Below are positions 13,722 to 26,850 of a stretch of DNA of 64,000 bases, piece by piece. The DNA lies in assembly GCA_029931535.1 (NCBI GenBank), contig JAQPZY010001560.1, positions 3,038,001 to 3,102,000 on the forward strand, read 5' to 3'. Source of the stretch: Margaritifera margaritifera. Lineage: Eukaryota; Mollusca; Bivalvia; Unionida; Margaritiferidae. How positions within the stretch are numbered: position 1 is the first letter of the stretch; each line of letters starts with the position of its first letter. A program made the translations under genes and the position numbers. The notes beneath the pieces are model-generated. The model worked only from the letters and a program-made list of their open reading frames with translations, ran no database searches and was not told the origin of the DNA.

Positions 13722-14515
13722 TAAAAACAGTACCACAACAGTACCACAAGATATGCATTTGTTGTTCTCGAAGCTTCATCAAATTCAAATTTCTTTTCGT
13801 GTATTATATTGTAGTTCTGAATTAGATTTCAAAAGATATACGAGTTGGACATTTTTTCAGTCATCTGCATGAAGCGCTTACCTCCTAGATGTAAAAACAA
13901 ATTCCTGAATGATTCCTTCTAAACGCGTCATCAGTTGTATTTGTTGACGAATATATATGAAGAAACAATACTATAATGCGGGTTAGATCATTTTCAATTC
14001 GTCCCCTACTGGAAATCGAAACCGGCTCTCCGCGGCTTAAGGCACCCATCGCTTTGCTTGCACGCAACAACCCCCATACGTTCTCGATTATGCACACATA
14101 CCACAAAAAGGATGGAACTTAGTCGTAGCTATAAGCATTCGTATGTAGCAGACACACTCACATTTTGAGCCAGTAATTAACTCTCATCTTAATACACGGT
14201 GACTCCGGATTCCCCTGACATAAATCAAGACATATATAGGTTAATATAGAAAGCTACAGATATACCCCAGATTGAGCGGAAAGTACTATCTCAGGATCCT
14301 ACAGGAGGATGCGTTATAATATTAGGTGAAATTATACAAAGTAGACACATTGTACAGGGAGAGTCTACAACATTGAAGGCGCGGTCATTTGTTGGCTTAT
14401 CGATCGATTCCCATCGATTACATCAAACTGATTGAGAAATAGGCCAATTAAAATAGCAAAGAAAGGAGGTAATTCAAACACTGAAAGTTATTTACAGTTG
14501 ATACAAGTCATAGGT

Positions 14516-14518
<3 letters not shown>

Positions 14519-14569
<51 letters not shown>
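14519..14569. repeat. (GA)n microsatellite
   Basis: About 50 bases of uninterrupted GA dinucleotides. Confidence 0.95.
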
Positions 14570-14570
<1 letters not shown>

Positions 14571-14958
14571 TGCCTTCGGACATTAAAACAGTTTTAAATA
14601 ATGGTCTTTCGAGAAACATGTTATAGGTTAAGATATAAAAAAAAAACTAAAACAGAAAAAATCAAAATATAATTTTTTATAGAAAGCCCCCACGTTAAAT
14701 AGAGTACAGTCTGAGTGTGCCATAGGCTGTTACATAGGCAAGGAATTGTCTCGCAAGCCTTTTGCAACTTTATTTGATTGGTATCGTGTAAAACTGTAAA
14801 AGAAAAAAAAAACTCATGAAAAGTGTACATCTACCATTATGACAACTTAGGTTATTGTAAACTACTTAGAGTAAGTTCAAGTTCAAGGTTTTCATCCAGC
14901 TGACCTGCTCTTTTATATAGCACTCCACAGATTTCCATGTAGCTGTCCTTTACGTATA

Positions 14959-14961
<3 letters not shown>

Positions 14962-14998
<37 letters not shown>
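14962..14998. repeat. (GA)n microsatellite
   Basis: About 37 bases of GA dinucleotides. Confidence 0.95.
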
Positions 14999-15000
<2 letters not shown>

Positions 15001-17630
15001 AAGGAAAGCAAAGTCGAGATTCTAATATATATAATGTAACGTGTGTTATTAGTTTAGAAAATATTGATTCCACGGTGAAAATAAAATTTTTTTCTCGTTA
15101 TGTTTCGGTATTTTTCTTATTGTATTAGTTACTAATAAGCATACATTCATCACTGGATATTGAGATTATAGAAGCAATGATGTACTGTTGAAACGGACAC
15201 ACATTTTCTAGCCAAAAAGGGCATTTGCTGTGACAAATATGTAGACTTCTTAAATAGATTAGCATGGAATCTGTGCAAGAGACCTGGGCAAAAAAGGCGT
15301 TATTCTATGTGATCTTAAAGGGAGTTCATCTTGAAAACGTTTATGACTATTGTATATTTAGAATTGGCTGATTGCTCACAACACGTTCCTGGTAAAAGAA
15401 AGGGAAAATCAGTCTTCCAAGGCTGTTCTACCTTTGAAGAAGCCAGGCACATCTACAACGTGCAAATATCTATTAAGTCCTAGAATACGCTAATGGTTCT
15501 TGTATTTCTGACGATCGGTTTCGGCATCAACCATCAAACAGCACCCATTCAGCATTATCTGGCTAGTCAAAGTAAAAAGAGTTTGACTCAAACCAGGATG
15601 TGACTACTGGTGATCCTCACCAAATCCTTGCCAAACATCACCGTTTACCAGCTCCACCTGTGATAATGTGCTATGTCGTGCTTCTTTAAATTGCTCAGAT
15701 GACCTTATTTTTATATGCAACGCATGCAAAGGGTGGATGCACAATTGGTGCACAACCCTTCCAAAGTATGCACTAGCCAAATACGTAGAAGACAAGACCC
15801 GAACATATTAATGGCCTCCTTGTACCTTAAAGAAGCTTAGATTAACTCCTGCTGTGAATAAGTAACATGGGTTTGGTTCCATAATACATAACATCAGGTC
15901 TCCTGCCATTATATGTTTCTTGTAGAAATACTACATCTATGTCTAATATTTGAACCAGTGTATGGAACTGTGTTCGTAACAAAGATGAATTGCAATGCTC
16001 TCTGCACCCAGGGATCGACAGACTAGAGATATCAGGTAGGCTTTTCTTTACAGTTTATGATAAAATCTTATCAGGCTATAAATTACTACTGATTAGATAG
16101 TTCTTGGTTACTTCTCCTAACCACACGAATATAATTCGCTTCATCAACTCTTCAAAATTTCGTTTGCAGGGTGGATGAAGTTTGAAGTACAAACAAATTT
16201 GTTCTGCAATAAAAACTGTATCGAGCACAACTTGATAAACATCGTTAATGACTACCTTCATCTGGTTCATTTATTTGTTTATAATTTGCACGCAGTTTAA
16301 ATAGAATGACTTTACTGGATAGGTCATAGAAAGCAATGTACATCAACTACACCAATTCAGAAAACATTAAAAGTTTTAAGCTGGCATCATTGCAATATCA
16401 TAGGCAATCAGGACCGTGTAAGAACTGAATTCATACATTCAGAATGCAACATGAATTACAGTACGCTAGACCTTAAATGGTGTGAGCATTGCGTGAAATG
16501 CTACACAAACAAAGAGGCGCTAAGAAAGCACGAGACTAGCTGTGCTTTTGAAAACCACGCATCCAAATCCTACAACATATTGGGGACGCAATAGTTGTGG
16601 CAGGTTTCAGTAGGAGGCTCGATTTGCAAAGTGTCATGTTTTGATTTCATGTTTTTCTGTTAACATTGTTTTGTAACTGCACTCTGTACACATTTTGTTC
16701 GTGTCTTTAATTGTAGATGGTGTAGGCGGCACCAATCAGCAGCAAGTTTGAAATTGACAGCGTCTCAAAAAAAGCCATCCCCTCTGTTCATTCTGTTTTT
16801 AATTTTGTCCATGTCATCATCCATTTCTTTAAGGTCATCATAATTTTGCTCTGACTAATCTGTTCAAAGTTGACACTTTGTCATGTAGTTGTTCATTCAA
16901 TTTTTTGTTTGTTGCTAAATTAGTATCACACTATGATTCCTCGGTTGTTAATTTGTTGTATGCCCTTGCAAAACTTTCATTTACAACATGTTTCAATGAC
17001 AACTGTTATATCTTAACTTGTTTATTTGCTGCTATTGAGGGAAACTTATTTACATATCTCGGGGTATCGAAATCCTCTAATTTGTCAGGGTGCTTGTTTT
17101 CGCATTGTCTCTAGGTATGTGTAGGAAATATGGGCATTGTTTAGGCATTGACTTGTGATGAATTTTCAAAATGTTTCAAATTGAACATCACAAATATAAT
17201 AAACATATCAAATTGTTCAGCCAACGTGCTAACGAATGTTTCAAATTGTACATAACAAACGTAACAATTATAACAAGTTGCATGTGTGGTTTGCACAAGC
17301 ACAGCTGTACTTATTACATTTTTTATTATTTCGTACAGTATGCTATTGAACAATGTTGCTGCGTTAAACAATGATGATATATTAAGTTTATCTACACGGG
17401 AGTATGTTCTCTGCCTTGAAAACATCACCGTGCTCTTTAATTACTGAAAATCAGCTGCCTCTCTGTATTTATATTTTCTTCCTCGTTCTTATGGGTCAGA
17501 TTTGTTTGCTTGTTTGTTTCTTTTCCACTGTAACCCTATCTTATTTTTTTTCTTATATGCATGTATAAGTAACAGCTTGCGTGTTTAAATAACAGTTTAT
17601 ATTTGCAGGAAGAAAGCAGTTTAGTAGATA

Positions 17631-17718
17631 GTAGAGACAGTATATACAGATAGTAGAGACAGTATATACAGATAGTAGAGACAGTATATACAGATAGTAG
17701 AGACAGTATATACAGATC
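17631..17718. repeat. 22-bp tandem repeat, about four units
   Basis: Unit GTAGAGACAGTATATACAGA plus two bases, repeated about four times with almost no divergence. Confidence 0.95.
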
Positions 17719-17834
17719 GAGTTCGCAAAACCTTAATTACTTAATCTGATGAGTATCAAGGCTGTGCTGCATTTCGGTCCCAATTATTCTTTCTGAGTGT
17801 TCCCCAAGCAGTGTGATCTGAAATACGACAGTGT

Positions 17835-19019
17835 ATGTATATAAAGGAGAGGTTGGTACTCAATTTATTTATATTCCAATTCAAAGGCCCAAGTACAAAA
17901 TGTTCATATAGGTATATAAAGGAGAGGTTGGTAAGTACAAAATGTTCATATAGGTATATACAGGAGAGGTTGGTACTCAATTTATTTATATTCCAATTCA
18001 AAGATCCAAGTACAAAATGTTCATATAGGTATATAAAGGAGAGGTTGGTAAGTACAAAAGGTTCATATAGGTATATAAAGGAGAGGTTGGTAAGTACAAA
18101 ATGTTCATATAGGTATACAAAGGAGAGGTTGGTATTCAATTTATTTATATTCCAATTCAAAGGCCCAAGTACAAAATGTTCATATAGGTATATAAAGGAG
18201 AGGTTGGTAAGTACAAAATGTTCATATAGGTATATAAAGGAGAGGTTGGTAAGTACAAAAGGTTCATATAGGTATATACAGGAGAGGTTGGTACTCAATT
18301 TATTTATATTCGAATTCAAAGATCCAAGTACAAAATGTTCATATAGGTATATACAGGAGAGTTTGGTACTCAATTTATTTATATTGCAATTCAAAGGCCC
18401 AAGTACAAAATGTTCATATAGTTATATAAAGGAGAGTTTGGTACTCACTTTATTTATATTCCAGTTCAAAGGCCCAAGTACAAAATGTTCATATAGGTAT
18501 ATAAAGGAGAGGTTGGTACTCAATTTATTTATATTGCAATTCAAAGGCCCAAGTACAAAATGTTCATATAGTTATATACAGGAGAGTTTGGTACTCAATT
18601 TATTTATATTCCAATTCAAAGGCCCAAGTACAAAATGTTCATATAGGTATATAAAGGAGAGGTTGGTACTCAATTTATTTATATTGCAATTCAAAGGCCC
18701 AAGTACAAAATGTTCATATAGTTATATAAAGGAGAGGTTGGTACTCAATTTATTTATATTTCAATTCAAAGGCCCAAGTACAAAATGTTCATATAGGTAT
18801 ATACAGGAGAGTTTGGTACTCAATTTATTTATATTCCAATTCAAAGGCCCAAGTACAAAATGTTCATATAGGTATATAAAGGAGAGGTTGGTACTCAATT
18901 TATTTATATTTCAATTCAAAGGCCCATGTACAAAATGTTCATATAGTTATATAAAGGAGAGTTTGGTACTCAATTTATTTATATTCCAATTCAAAGGCCC
19001 AAGTACAAAATGTTCATAA
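17835..19019. repeat. Composite 75-bp / 42-bp minisatellite, 18 units
   Basis: Eighteen tandem units: 13 long (75 bp) and five short (42 bp). A short unit is a long unit lacking an internal 33-bp block that begins CTCAATTTATTTATATT. The order is L-S-L-S-S-L-S-S followed by ten L, with the last unit truncated. All lengths are multiples of three, so an open frame of 394 codons runs through the plus strand and one of 212 codons through the minus strand. The translation is a low-complexity repeat without a known domain, and no promoter or splice context is seen. I call it a satellite, not a gene. Confidence 0.93.
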
Positions 19020-19323
19020 GACAGCATTATTGTGAGAATATGATTATAAAATTCACAAATGAAATAAATAAAAAGCTCGCTAGAACGAACAGATATAAAT
19101 GCGAGTAAGTGTACTAATTTTATTAGTACTATGTGATAGTTTACTAGTTTATCAGCATAGCTACTCACTAATTGTATTGTGTTTGTTATTCATTATGGTT
19201 TAATATGTCAATGTCAGTTTTGTATAAATCAAGACGATATTATGATTAAAATTCGTTGTCCTCTAAGCTGAAGAGGGGAGGGGGAGGGGGAGTAGGAGGG
19301 CGGGGCCGGACAGATTTATACAG

Positions 19324-19326
<3 letters not shown>

Positions 19327-19400
<74 letters not shown>
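19327..19400. repeat. (TA)n microsatellite
   Basis: About 74 bases of TA dinucleotides. Confidence 0.95.
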
Positions 19401-19403
<3 letters not shown>

Positions 19404-19658
19404 TTTTATTTTTTAAAATTATTTAATAGAATGCTACATTGTAATATATCATTATGCCTGGTGAATTATAATGCAGTCGCATGTTATTATTGTCATAATT
19501 GTAAGTAAATATTGTGTTTCATGTTTCTTTTCTTAGTCACATACATTATGTTTTGTGTCATATAATAGGAAGCAGGCACTTATACGTCTGGTCTATTGCC
19601 CAATAGGTACATTTCTAAAGCAATAGCAACTAGCTACTAAATATCTGTTGATGAAATA

Positions 19659-19805
19659 TCGAGTCTCGTTCAAATCAAATCGAGTCTCGTTAACGTAACC
19701 TCGAGTCTCGCTCAGATGAAATAGAGTCTTGTTCACATCAAATAGAGTCTCCGTCAAATCAAATCTAGTCTCGTTCACATCAAATCGAGTCTCGCTCAGA
19801 TCAAA
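19659..19805. repeat. 21-bp minisatellite, seven units
   Basis: Seven 21-bp units with the core TCGAGTCTCGTTCAAATCAA, moderately diverged. A short related copy with the same left flank (GCTACTAAATATCTGTTGAT) occurs at about 21186-21267. Confidence 0.9.
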
Positions 19806-20094
19806 TATCGAAGAAAGAAATTAAAGCATTTAAACATTAATCATATATTTTATTTCAAACATTTATTAGTCTTTGAGTCACTCTCAATTTCAGGAAGAAA
19901 ATACACTTTTTGTTCTTTTTAACTATGCGTGGCGTCTCAGTGAAAATTTAAGTCATTCTTGATCCCAGAAGTTGTATTTGACCCAAATTGTCAAGTGCTT
20001 CAAAAGCTACCCCTCCCCCTAAAAAGGAAACAATTCAATGAAATAGTTAAAATTATAAAATAATACTATTTTTGTTTGATTGACACAGCCGTTG

Positions 20095-20123
20095 CTATTA
20101 TTATTATTATTATTATTATTATT
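20095..20123. repeat. (ATT)n microsatellite
   Basis: About 29 bases of perfect trinucleotide repeat. Confidence 0.95.
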
Positions 20124-20904
20124 TAGTACGTAGGCCCTTTTTAGACTCTCTGACCTTCACACTGAATACACATAGCTAAATCTAATATTTCCAGTCGTGC
20201 CTACTTAAAAATCATTGATATAAGCCTAAGCTGTTCATGTAACCAGCAAAAACAAATACCATTGACTGAAGAAGCTCTTCATTCAATAGCCTATACAATC
20301 ATTGCTGAAAGGACTTGTAATCAAGATGTAGTCCAGTAATTTGCCACAATGCGATGAACTATAGACCTAGGCCAAGGTTTGTCTCGCCGCTCCATAGCAT
20401 AGCCCAAAAATATATGAATGGATCTTCCTGAGGTAAAAATAGAACCCTATATAAACCACCAGTAGCATTATAAATTTGTTAAACTCTACTCGGCCTTTGT
20501 CAAGTAAACAAGGTAGCGCTAAACGTAACGAATTGCTAGTGTTGTCCTGTCATGTGATGTTAGATCGTGATTTAGTCAGAATGGTTTAGGCGTTTTCAAA
20601 TACATATCAAGATTTGACAAAGTGGGGTGAAATAACGACCTAGTTATTTTCTTTGAAAGATAACAATATTTGTTTCCCTATTGTAATTCCTGATCAATCC
20701 TTGAAAATGCCCATTGATTTTAAGAAGAGAAAATTGTATGGGGTTGTTGTTGTGGTTCTTTTAAATACGCCTTATATAGCAGGGGATTCTGATAATTTTA
20801 TTTCCTTATTTCTTTCTTGAGGGGTTGAAAATGGGTCCATTACATTATGAAGTAGATAAGTATCTGAGAAAAGGTCTAAACGCAACACTGTCGACAAGGA
20901 ACTG

Positions 20905-21052
20905 ATGTGGCTCAGTGGTTAACGTCCTGGACTCATGACCGAATGGATGCAGGTTCGAATCCATCCACCGGCTACTCTGAGCAAGGTGCTTTACTCCAGT
21001 TGCCACGGCACTAAATAACTTTCATGTGTTGTTGTGCTGTAAAACACCAAAC
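20905..21052 (+). mobile_element. tRNA-derived SINE
   Basis: The tRNA-like head has an A box (TGGCTCAGTGGTTAACG) and a B box (GGTTCGAATCC) about 40 bases later. It is followed by a non-tRNA body with GCAAGGTGCTTTACTCCAGT and an A-rich tail. The body differs from the other SINE family in this window, so at least two families are present. Confidence 0.85.
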
Positions 21053-21185
21053 AATACCAAAACGTACCAAATCCATCCACCCTTGTACGATGAAGTTGTT
21101 TCTCCAATAGCAGGTGTTGCTGTCTAAATTTAATCTTTGCCACATTTGTCATGATTCTTTCTGGAAAAACTGCGGAACTAATCCA

Positions 21186-21267
21186 GCTACTAAATATCTG
21201 TTGATAAAATATCGAGTCTCGTTCAAATCAAATGGAGTCTCGTTCACTTAAAATCGAGTCTCGTCAT
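21186..21267. repeat. Dispersed copy of the 21-bp minisatellite with flank
   Basis: It repeats the left flank and first units of the array at 19659-19805, including GCTACTAAATATCTGTTGAT and three GAGTCTCGT units. The copies lie 1.5 kb apart. Confidence 0.85.
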
Positions 21268-24079
21268 ATTTGTAAGGATTCTTTGGCTTGAAGTACCTGT
21301 TTTGAAACATGTCAAAGCTCATGTCAAAGAAACATGTCAAAGACCTTCTCAGTTGGTGAAGTCTTTTTCTAAACTTGATGCGAACAAAATGTTCTAGTAT
21401 GGGAAGAAATGGAATCGCGATTTAAGATTGATATTGCATTATTTTCCTACCGCTGTCTCAACAAAAAGTCGATAGCAAAATAAATAAACAAATAAAGACT
21501 ATTACAATATTCAGGGGTAGGATATTAGGATAATATGAGGATGTAATTTCCAACTTTTTCCCATAATTGTTGAACAAGACGATTTGAAGATGATTTATGA
21601 CAGAGATGTGTTGCTATTTTCAATTATGTTGAAGCATTTCAAATTAAATCACAAGTATCGTGAGTATAAACCTCAAGTTTGCTTTTAATTTTAATGATCA
21701 TTTCACCTTGTTATTGTATTTACGAACAATAAACGTGAAATCCTGGTTTGAATAGACCTTTACACGTGAAAGAATTGCACTTCTATACAGAAAAAAATAT
21801 TCATTGTGCAGGCAGAATTTTGTACCATGTATATAATTGTTGTTGTTCTCCTATTTACGCGGAAAATTATAATCCTTGAGAATGTGCATGAAAAATGTGC
21901 ATGATATAACAAAATACAACTGGTGAAAAATGTAACCTCTGACAATCTACACCCTTTTGGTAATATGTAACCTTGGAAAATCCACACTCTTGTGGAAATA
22001 TGTAACCTATAACAATTCACACCCTTTTCGGAATATGTAACATATGACAACCCGCACCCTTGTGAGAATATGTAACCTTAGACAATCCACACTGTCGTCG
22101 GAATCTATAACCTATGACAATCCACACCCTCCTAGGAATATGCATGAGGATCCATTTTGACTCCACACGCAACGAAACAAAGCGCCTTATTTGCTGCTTA
22201 TTGGTAGTAGGTGGATGTTGCCGGTTGTATTTTCTAACATGAATAATTATTTTAATGTTGCACAATATGTATGAATATATTAGCATATCTGTTGTAATGA
22301 GACGTGCTGGTCCGTTAAGTTTTTGTTTAGCAATAATTGCATATCTTTGTCAAAAAGTTTTATTAATCATTCACAAATGCATCTGTATTTACGATACGAT
22401 TATGTGCCTTCATATCAACGATTTTCTGTCTCCTATTCAATGCTAGACTTTACATCAGGCAATAATTGCATTATTTTATTATTGTGTAAGCACCCTGTTT
22501 CATGATGAAAGTCTACTATCTGTTCCTTTGCTTCTGTAGCAAATAACCCTTCTTCCAAATATTTAAAATAAATATTAAACAGGGGTTCATAAGACACTGA
22601 TATATTATATAATAATTCAAACATAAAAGCTTTTTGGGGTGTACAAAACATCAATCAATCCAGCTCTATTAACCGACCAACTAGCTAACACTCATGGGCG
22701 GATTTAGAGTGGGGTTTCTGTGGGATCTTTTTACTGGAAGAAATAATACACTTTTCAGTGTAAGAAAGAGCAAATTTGACTATTGTATGCAAGACGAACC
22801 AGCCCATTTAAACTCGAACTCTTCATTCAAAAATCCTGAGTGCGCCCCTGAAATTGGGAGTGCAAATATTTGAACAAATAGCAAAGCATATAGTCTGCTA
22901 ACCGAACACATGGTGAAGAAAACGAATCTATAAAAAGTGTGTGCCTAATTAAAATTGAAGGCCACGATGCAAATCCGATGGCGATTAACAATTGCTTTAG
23001 ATGTCATATCAGTAATAAATATATGCGGTAGCTGGACCTTTCGTTTCCTTCCTTTTTTTCTTTTTTTTTTTTAAAATCCCGTATAGGGATATGAAAGGAT
23101 TAAAACTAAAATTAACAAATACTAGACCAGCAAGACGTGGGAATGTTTTGAAAATCATTAAGCATTGAGTATGCCAGTAATTCTAAGAATACATTTAGGG
23201 AGCACAAATTAATAATACATTTAGCGAGGACAAAAATAAAAATTTGCATTTTTTACATATCATAAGAAATGGCTCAAAGCAACAATGCATCGAATTCAAG
23301 AGTTTTCAGACAGGTGATATAAATATTTCAACAGTTTAACATGAAAGCAACAGTGTCGGTATCTAGAGATATTGTCATTTGTTTATAAGTTTGGACGGGT
23401 TTAAAGTTTAGTCAAAGCTGGTTTTGTTAAAGGATAACATTCAAGAGAATAAATGTGCTAATTTGCTGATTTCAAAGAGAAAACCACACAGAAAGGATGC
23501 AGAATTACATTTCAAGATGATGACATTGAATTCAGCATCAACAGTGATAAGCAAGATGGTTCAAACAGTGCAGTAATATATGGGCCTAAATACATACATT
23601 TGCATTCAGCTAACTTTACAGTATAACTGAAAGATATCATAAATGTTACCAGGTCAGTTTAGCAAAAGAAGAGATATAACATCTAGAGGGAAAAATAATC
23701 GATTTACAATAGCACATGGTGATTCCGTAACTGAAGAAGCTGTGGCAGAATTCTGCTTTGCAGTGTCTACAACGTCAACCACAGGAATAGCCAAAAATGT
23801 GATATTCATCTTAAATCATTCATATCTTTGAAAGTATTGCGTAAACGATTTGTTGATAACACTTAAGGACAATTTATCAACTATAAATTTGTATCTGGAT
23901 GTTTCTTTTTTTAATTTTATATTTGTTTCGTTTTTAGTGGCTGACAAAGAACAGAATTTAAGATAATTTTACTAACAGTCAAGTTCTTTACACAAATTAA
24001 AATATGTTGTGGTAACAAATTAAACGAAACAGAAAAAAGTATAAAACACACTGAATTTAAAGAATGGTTAAGTGAATAA
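21268..24079. other. Intergenic DNA, no gene recognised
   Basis: It contains a six-unit 35-bp array (21931-22140). Some of the 23.0-24.1 kb sequence may belong to the old Polinton relic that follows, but nothing in it is recognisable. Confidence 0.45.
21931..22140. repeat. 35-bp minisatellite, six units
   Basis: Six tandem 35-bp units with the core TGTAACCTATGACAATCCAC, each diverged at several positions. Confidence 0.9.
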
Positions 24080-24960
24080 GCCATCAATACATTTCACACG
24101 CAAACGGGAGAGAAAAAAAGATTTTATAATAATAGAGGATTTATCTTAGTCGCGCGGATGACAAGTGGCAAGAAAACATTCTTGACATGCAAACGTATGA
24201 AAAATAAAACGATGGATATAAGTACATTTTGACAGTGATAGATATTTTGCTCAAAATACGCTTGGGCTAAAAAGAAAAATCGAACAGTTAGATGACTTGC
24301 ACAATGACTTTACAAAAATATTTGCAGAGAGAACGCCTTAAAATATACATGTTAAAGAAGGCAAATAGTTTTACAGCTGGAAAGTTAAACATCGCAGGGA
24401 AAAAGAAAACCCTCAAAGCCTACCAGTTTACTCAATGGAAAGGTTGAACAGAACTCTAAAGACTATAATCTGGAATTATTCAATAAAAATAAAACCTGAA
24501 ATAGGTTGAAGTGTTATCATGTTTAATTTAGGGATACATGAAAAAATAGTCATCTGAATCAATAAACATAACTCCATTTGAGGAGAATAATGAAGACAAT
24601 ATATCAAAAATATGGATATACCTATCTGGTTACCTGACATCTGATATATTTTAAATGCTTAATTTTAAATTGGTTAAACAGGCTGAATTTCCAAATGCGG
24701 CATTTTTGTATTAAAAAAAATTCATTTTTTATTAGTGCTATCTTTTTAACATTTCTGAGGAAATATTTAAAATCCGGCAAGTAACTTTTTGAGATCCAGT
24801 TGTTTACAAACTACAAGATATGAAAGGAGAGGATGCAGAGATCATGTTTTACGAACAAGAGTTATCTCTAAGCGACTAGTAAGATGCCATACTTGAAACA
24901 ATCTCGAAGACTAAAGGGAATGAATTTTAAAAGATATGTACTTCTGAAACGGAAAAAAAT
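24080..24960 (+). pseudogene. Decayed Polinton-type integrase
   Basis: Scattered plus-strand segments in changing frames match, in order, the integrase family of Polintons. A DDKWQENILDM block near 24160 sits at the first catalytic Asp. GYKYILTVIDI is near 24215. A block around 24430-24475 reads SMERLNRTLK, covering the catalytic Glu region. A C-terminal SH3-like block near 24795-24855 contains VYKLQDMKGED and FYEQELS. The same blocks occur in the better preserved integrase at 47-48 kb. Many stops and frame changes make it non-functional. It marks a second, older Polinton in this window, with the minus-strand polymerase relic at 31.9-33.6 kb as its probable partner. Confidence 0.75.
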
Positions 24961-25227
24961 ATGATGAATCGTGTAACAGTTGTCAAGCGCTTAAAATATT
25001 CTGCTTTTAAAACAAACGATGTGTGACATACTCTCCTCTCCTATCGAGACGGATGGATCACAGTTCATAAACAACTGTATCAAGGAGCATAACAGCATTA
25101 GCTTTTTGAAAGATAATGTGTTTCTAGAATGTGACAGATGTGGACAAAACTCTGCAGTAGAACATGACGGTTTTTGTTTTATTTTTGCTGGTTTTAGCGG
25201 AACTTTAAGCAGTTTTGACACTATCAT

Positions 25228-25350
25228 GCCGAACAAATAGTAGCTAAGTGACTTTCCTAAGGAGACACTGAGGCAGCCAGCCCGGGCTATTCTGGGAAGG
25301 TTTCGAAACCGCGACCCTTCCATTACGACTCCGACGCTCTATCAACTTGA
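25228..25350 (-). mobile_element. tRNA-derived SINE, minus strand
   Basis: In reverse complement: GTTGATAGAGCGTCGGAGTC, then B-box-like GGTTTCGAAACC, then the family body with GGCTGCCTCAGTGTCTCCTT. It has the same structure as the SINEs at 39.7, 56.9 and 63.1 kb. Confidence 0.8.
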
Positions 25351-26289
25351 ACATGACGGAATCAAAATAGGCATTATATGTGAACTACTAGAGAAAAGAA
25401 ATAGACAATACATCAGAAAACATCACAGTTTAATAACAACATGGTTCACATAAAAAACGTAATAAGGCGACTACAGTGTAGGAAATGTCCAAGCTGAATA
25501 ATAAATTACATCACAGAAGAAACTAAAAGAGACAACATGCAAAAATATGAAGTTGATGCAATCTGCATCTCTGGAAAGCTACAAACATCAAATGCAATGT
25601 AAAATTCCACAAGCAAGTTTCTGACATTTTGAAAAAAATAAAGAGTACTAAAAATCACATCAATGTTGATAAAATTATGATACATTTTAACTTCTCTCAA
25701 ACTGTATACAAAAAAGGTATATACATTACACAATCTACTGTGGATTTTTCCTGGATACAACTTGTACCGTGTAAAATTGTAATACGTTCTTAAGCATTCA
25801 ATAACAAAGAAGTATCACACAGTTATTTAAAATCAGTTGATGTGGGAGGAGCTTTTACATCACATGAATGGAATAAAATCCAGTACACTATTTCAGTGTG
25901 TAGAAGTACAGATTTTGAAAATGCATTATTTTAGAACTCTTCTTTGACATAAAGTAGTAATTGAAATATATTTAAAAATAAATGTTACAATCAATATTTG
26001 AAATATCATCAGTCGAAAATGTTTTTTAAAAAGTCAAATAATCAAAACTGATATAGGAAACAAATAATGATTAAAATGGTATTACAGTTGATGATATGGA
26101 ATAGATTAGAGAGAGAAATAAAAAAAGAATTGAATATAAATGTGGGAAAACAATAAATTGAGCTTTTATGTATTTGCACAAGAAAATCCAATTTCCAAAT
26201 ACTTTCTTAAAGTTGAATAATGGATATAACAATTTTCACTCATGGATGCAAAAACAATTTTGCTTTATTAAACCCTATATAAAGGGCGG

Positions 26290-26850
26290 AACCTTGGAGC
26301 GTAGCTGTGCCAACTATACATGTGCGGAATTTGGTTACCGCACTCGAATAAGGAGTGCATGGCACAGCGACAATATTGAAAAACTCTCCAAAATGAATAG
26401 ACTCCAATCCTAAAGTGAAAGACTCTACTTCAAATGTGATCGTGCCTCCGACTTGAGTTGCTATTGACACGATGGACATCAAATTAAACATAAAAAGACA
26501 GACTAGTACAGAACCTTACCTGGCCATGCGATTAAATTTAATAAAATTTATCAAATTTGGCATTAACTGTTTTAGCTGAAATAATGGACGTTATTAGTTT
26601 TATTGATAAACGCATAATCATTACTACTTTTGTACATCTTAGAGAAGCGTCGGAGTCTTGATGTATAGGTGTGCTTACGACATATGTGCGGAATGTAGTT
26701 ACTGCACGCAGACACGGAGTGCCCAGCATCGCGACAACATTGGTAAACTCCTTTCCAAAAGAAATAGACTTTAGTCCTAAAGTGAAAGACCCTACTTTAA
26801 TGTCTTAATGTCTCTATCACGCGCTGTATCTGACTCGATGGACTACAGAT
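26290..26850. repeat. Two diverged copies of a ~190-bp block
   Basis: Blocks at about 26290-26480 and 26650-26850 share ATGTGCGGAAT, GGAGTGC, GCGACAA, AATAGACT and CCTAAAGTGAAAGA, and are separated by about 360 bp. On the minus strand the first copy is open for 84 codons and the second partly open, so these could be duplicated exons or an old repeat. No splice signals were convincing. Confidence 0.7.

Larger units (their letters stand above)
12930..17630. other. Intergenic DNA, no gene recognised
   Basis: No supported coding region. It contains a 24-bp direct duplication (13674-13721), two (GA)n tracts, and a possible degenerate tRNA-like segment near 13990-14080. Confidence 0.55.
19020..20900. 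other. Intergenic DNA with satellites
   Basis: No gene recognised. It holds a (TA)n tract (19327-19400), a 21-bp array (19659-19805) and an (ATT)n tract (20095-20123). Confidence 0.55.

Noticed and set aside
13885..14106. Degenerate SINE or gene around GGTTTCGATTTCC
   Set aside because: Only a B-box-like word is visible; the A box and body of the known SINE families are absent.
17835..19019. 394-codon open frame as a repeat protein gene
   Set aside because: It is the translation of a minisatellite whose units are multiples of three; the opposite strand is open too, and there are no gene signals around it.
22685..22860. Possible second hAT-type fragment (GGGCGGATTTAGAG ... GCGCCCCTGAA)
   Set aside because: Words at the two ends look like those of degraded hAT elements, but I found no matching TIR pair or target duplication.
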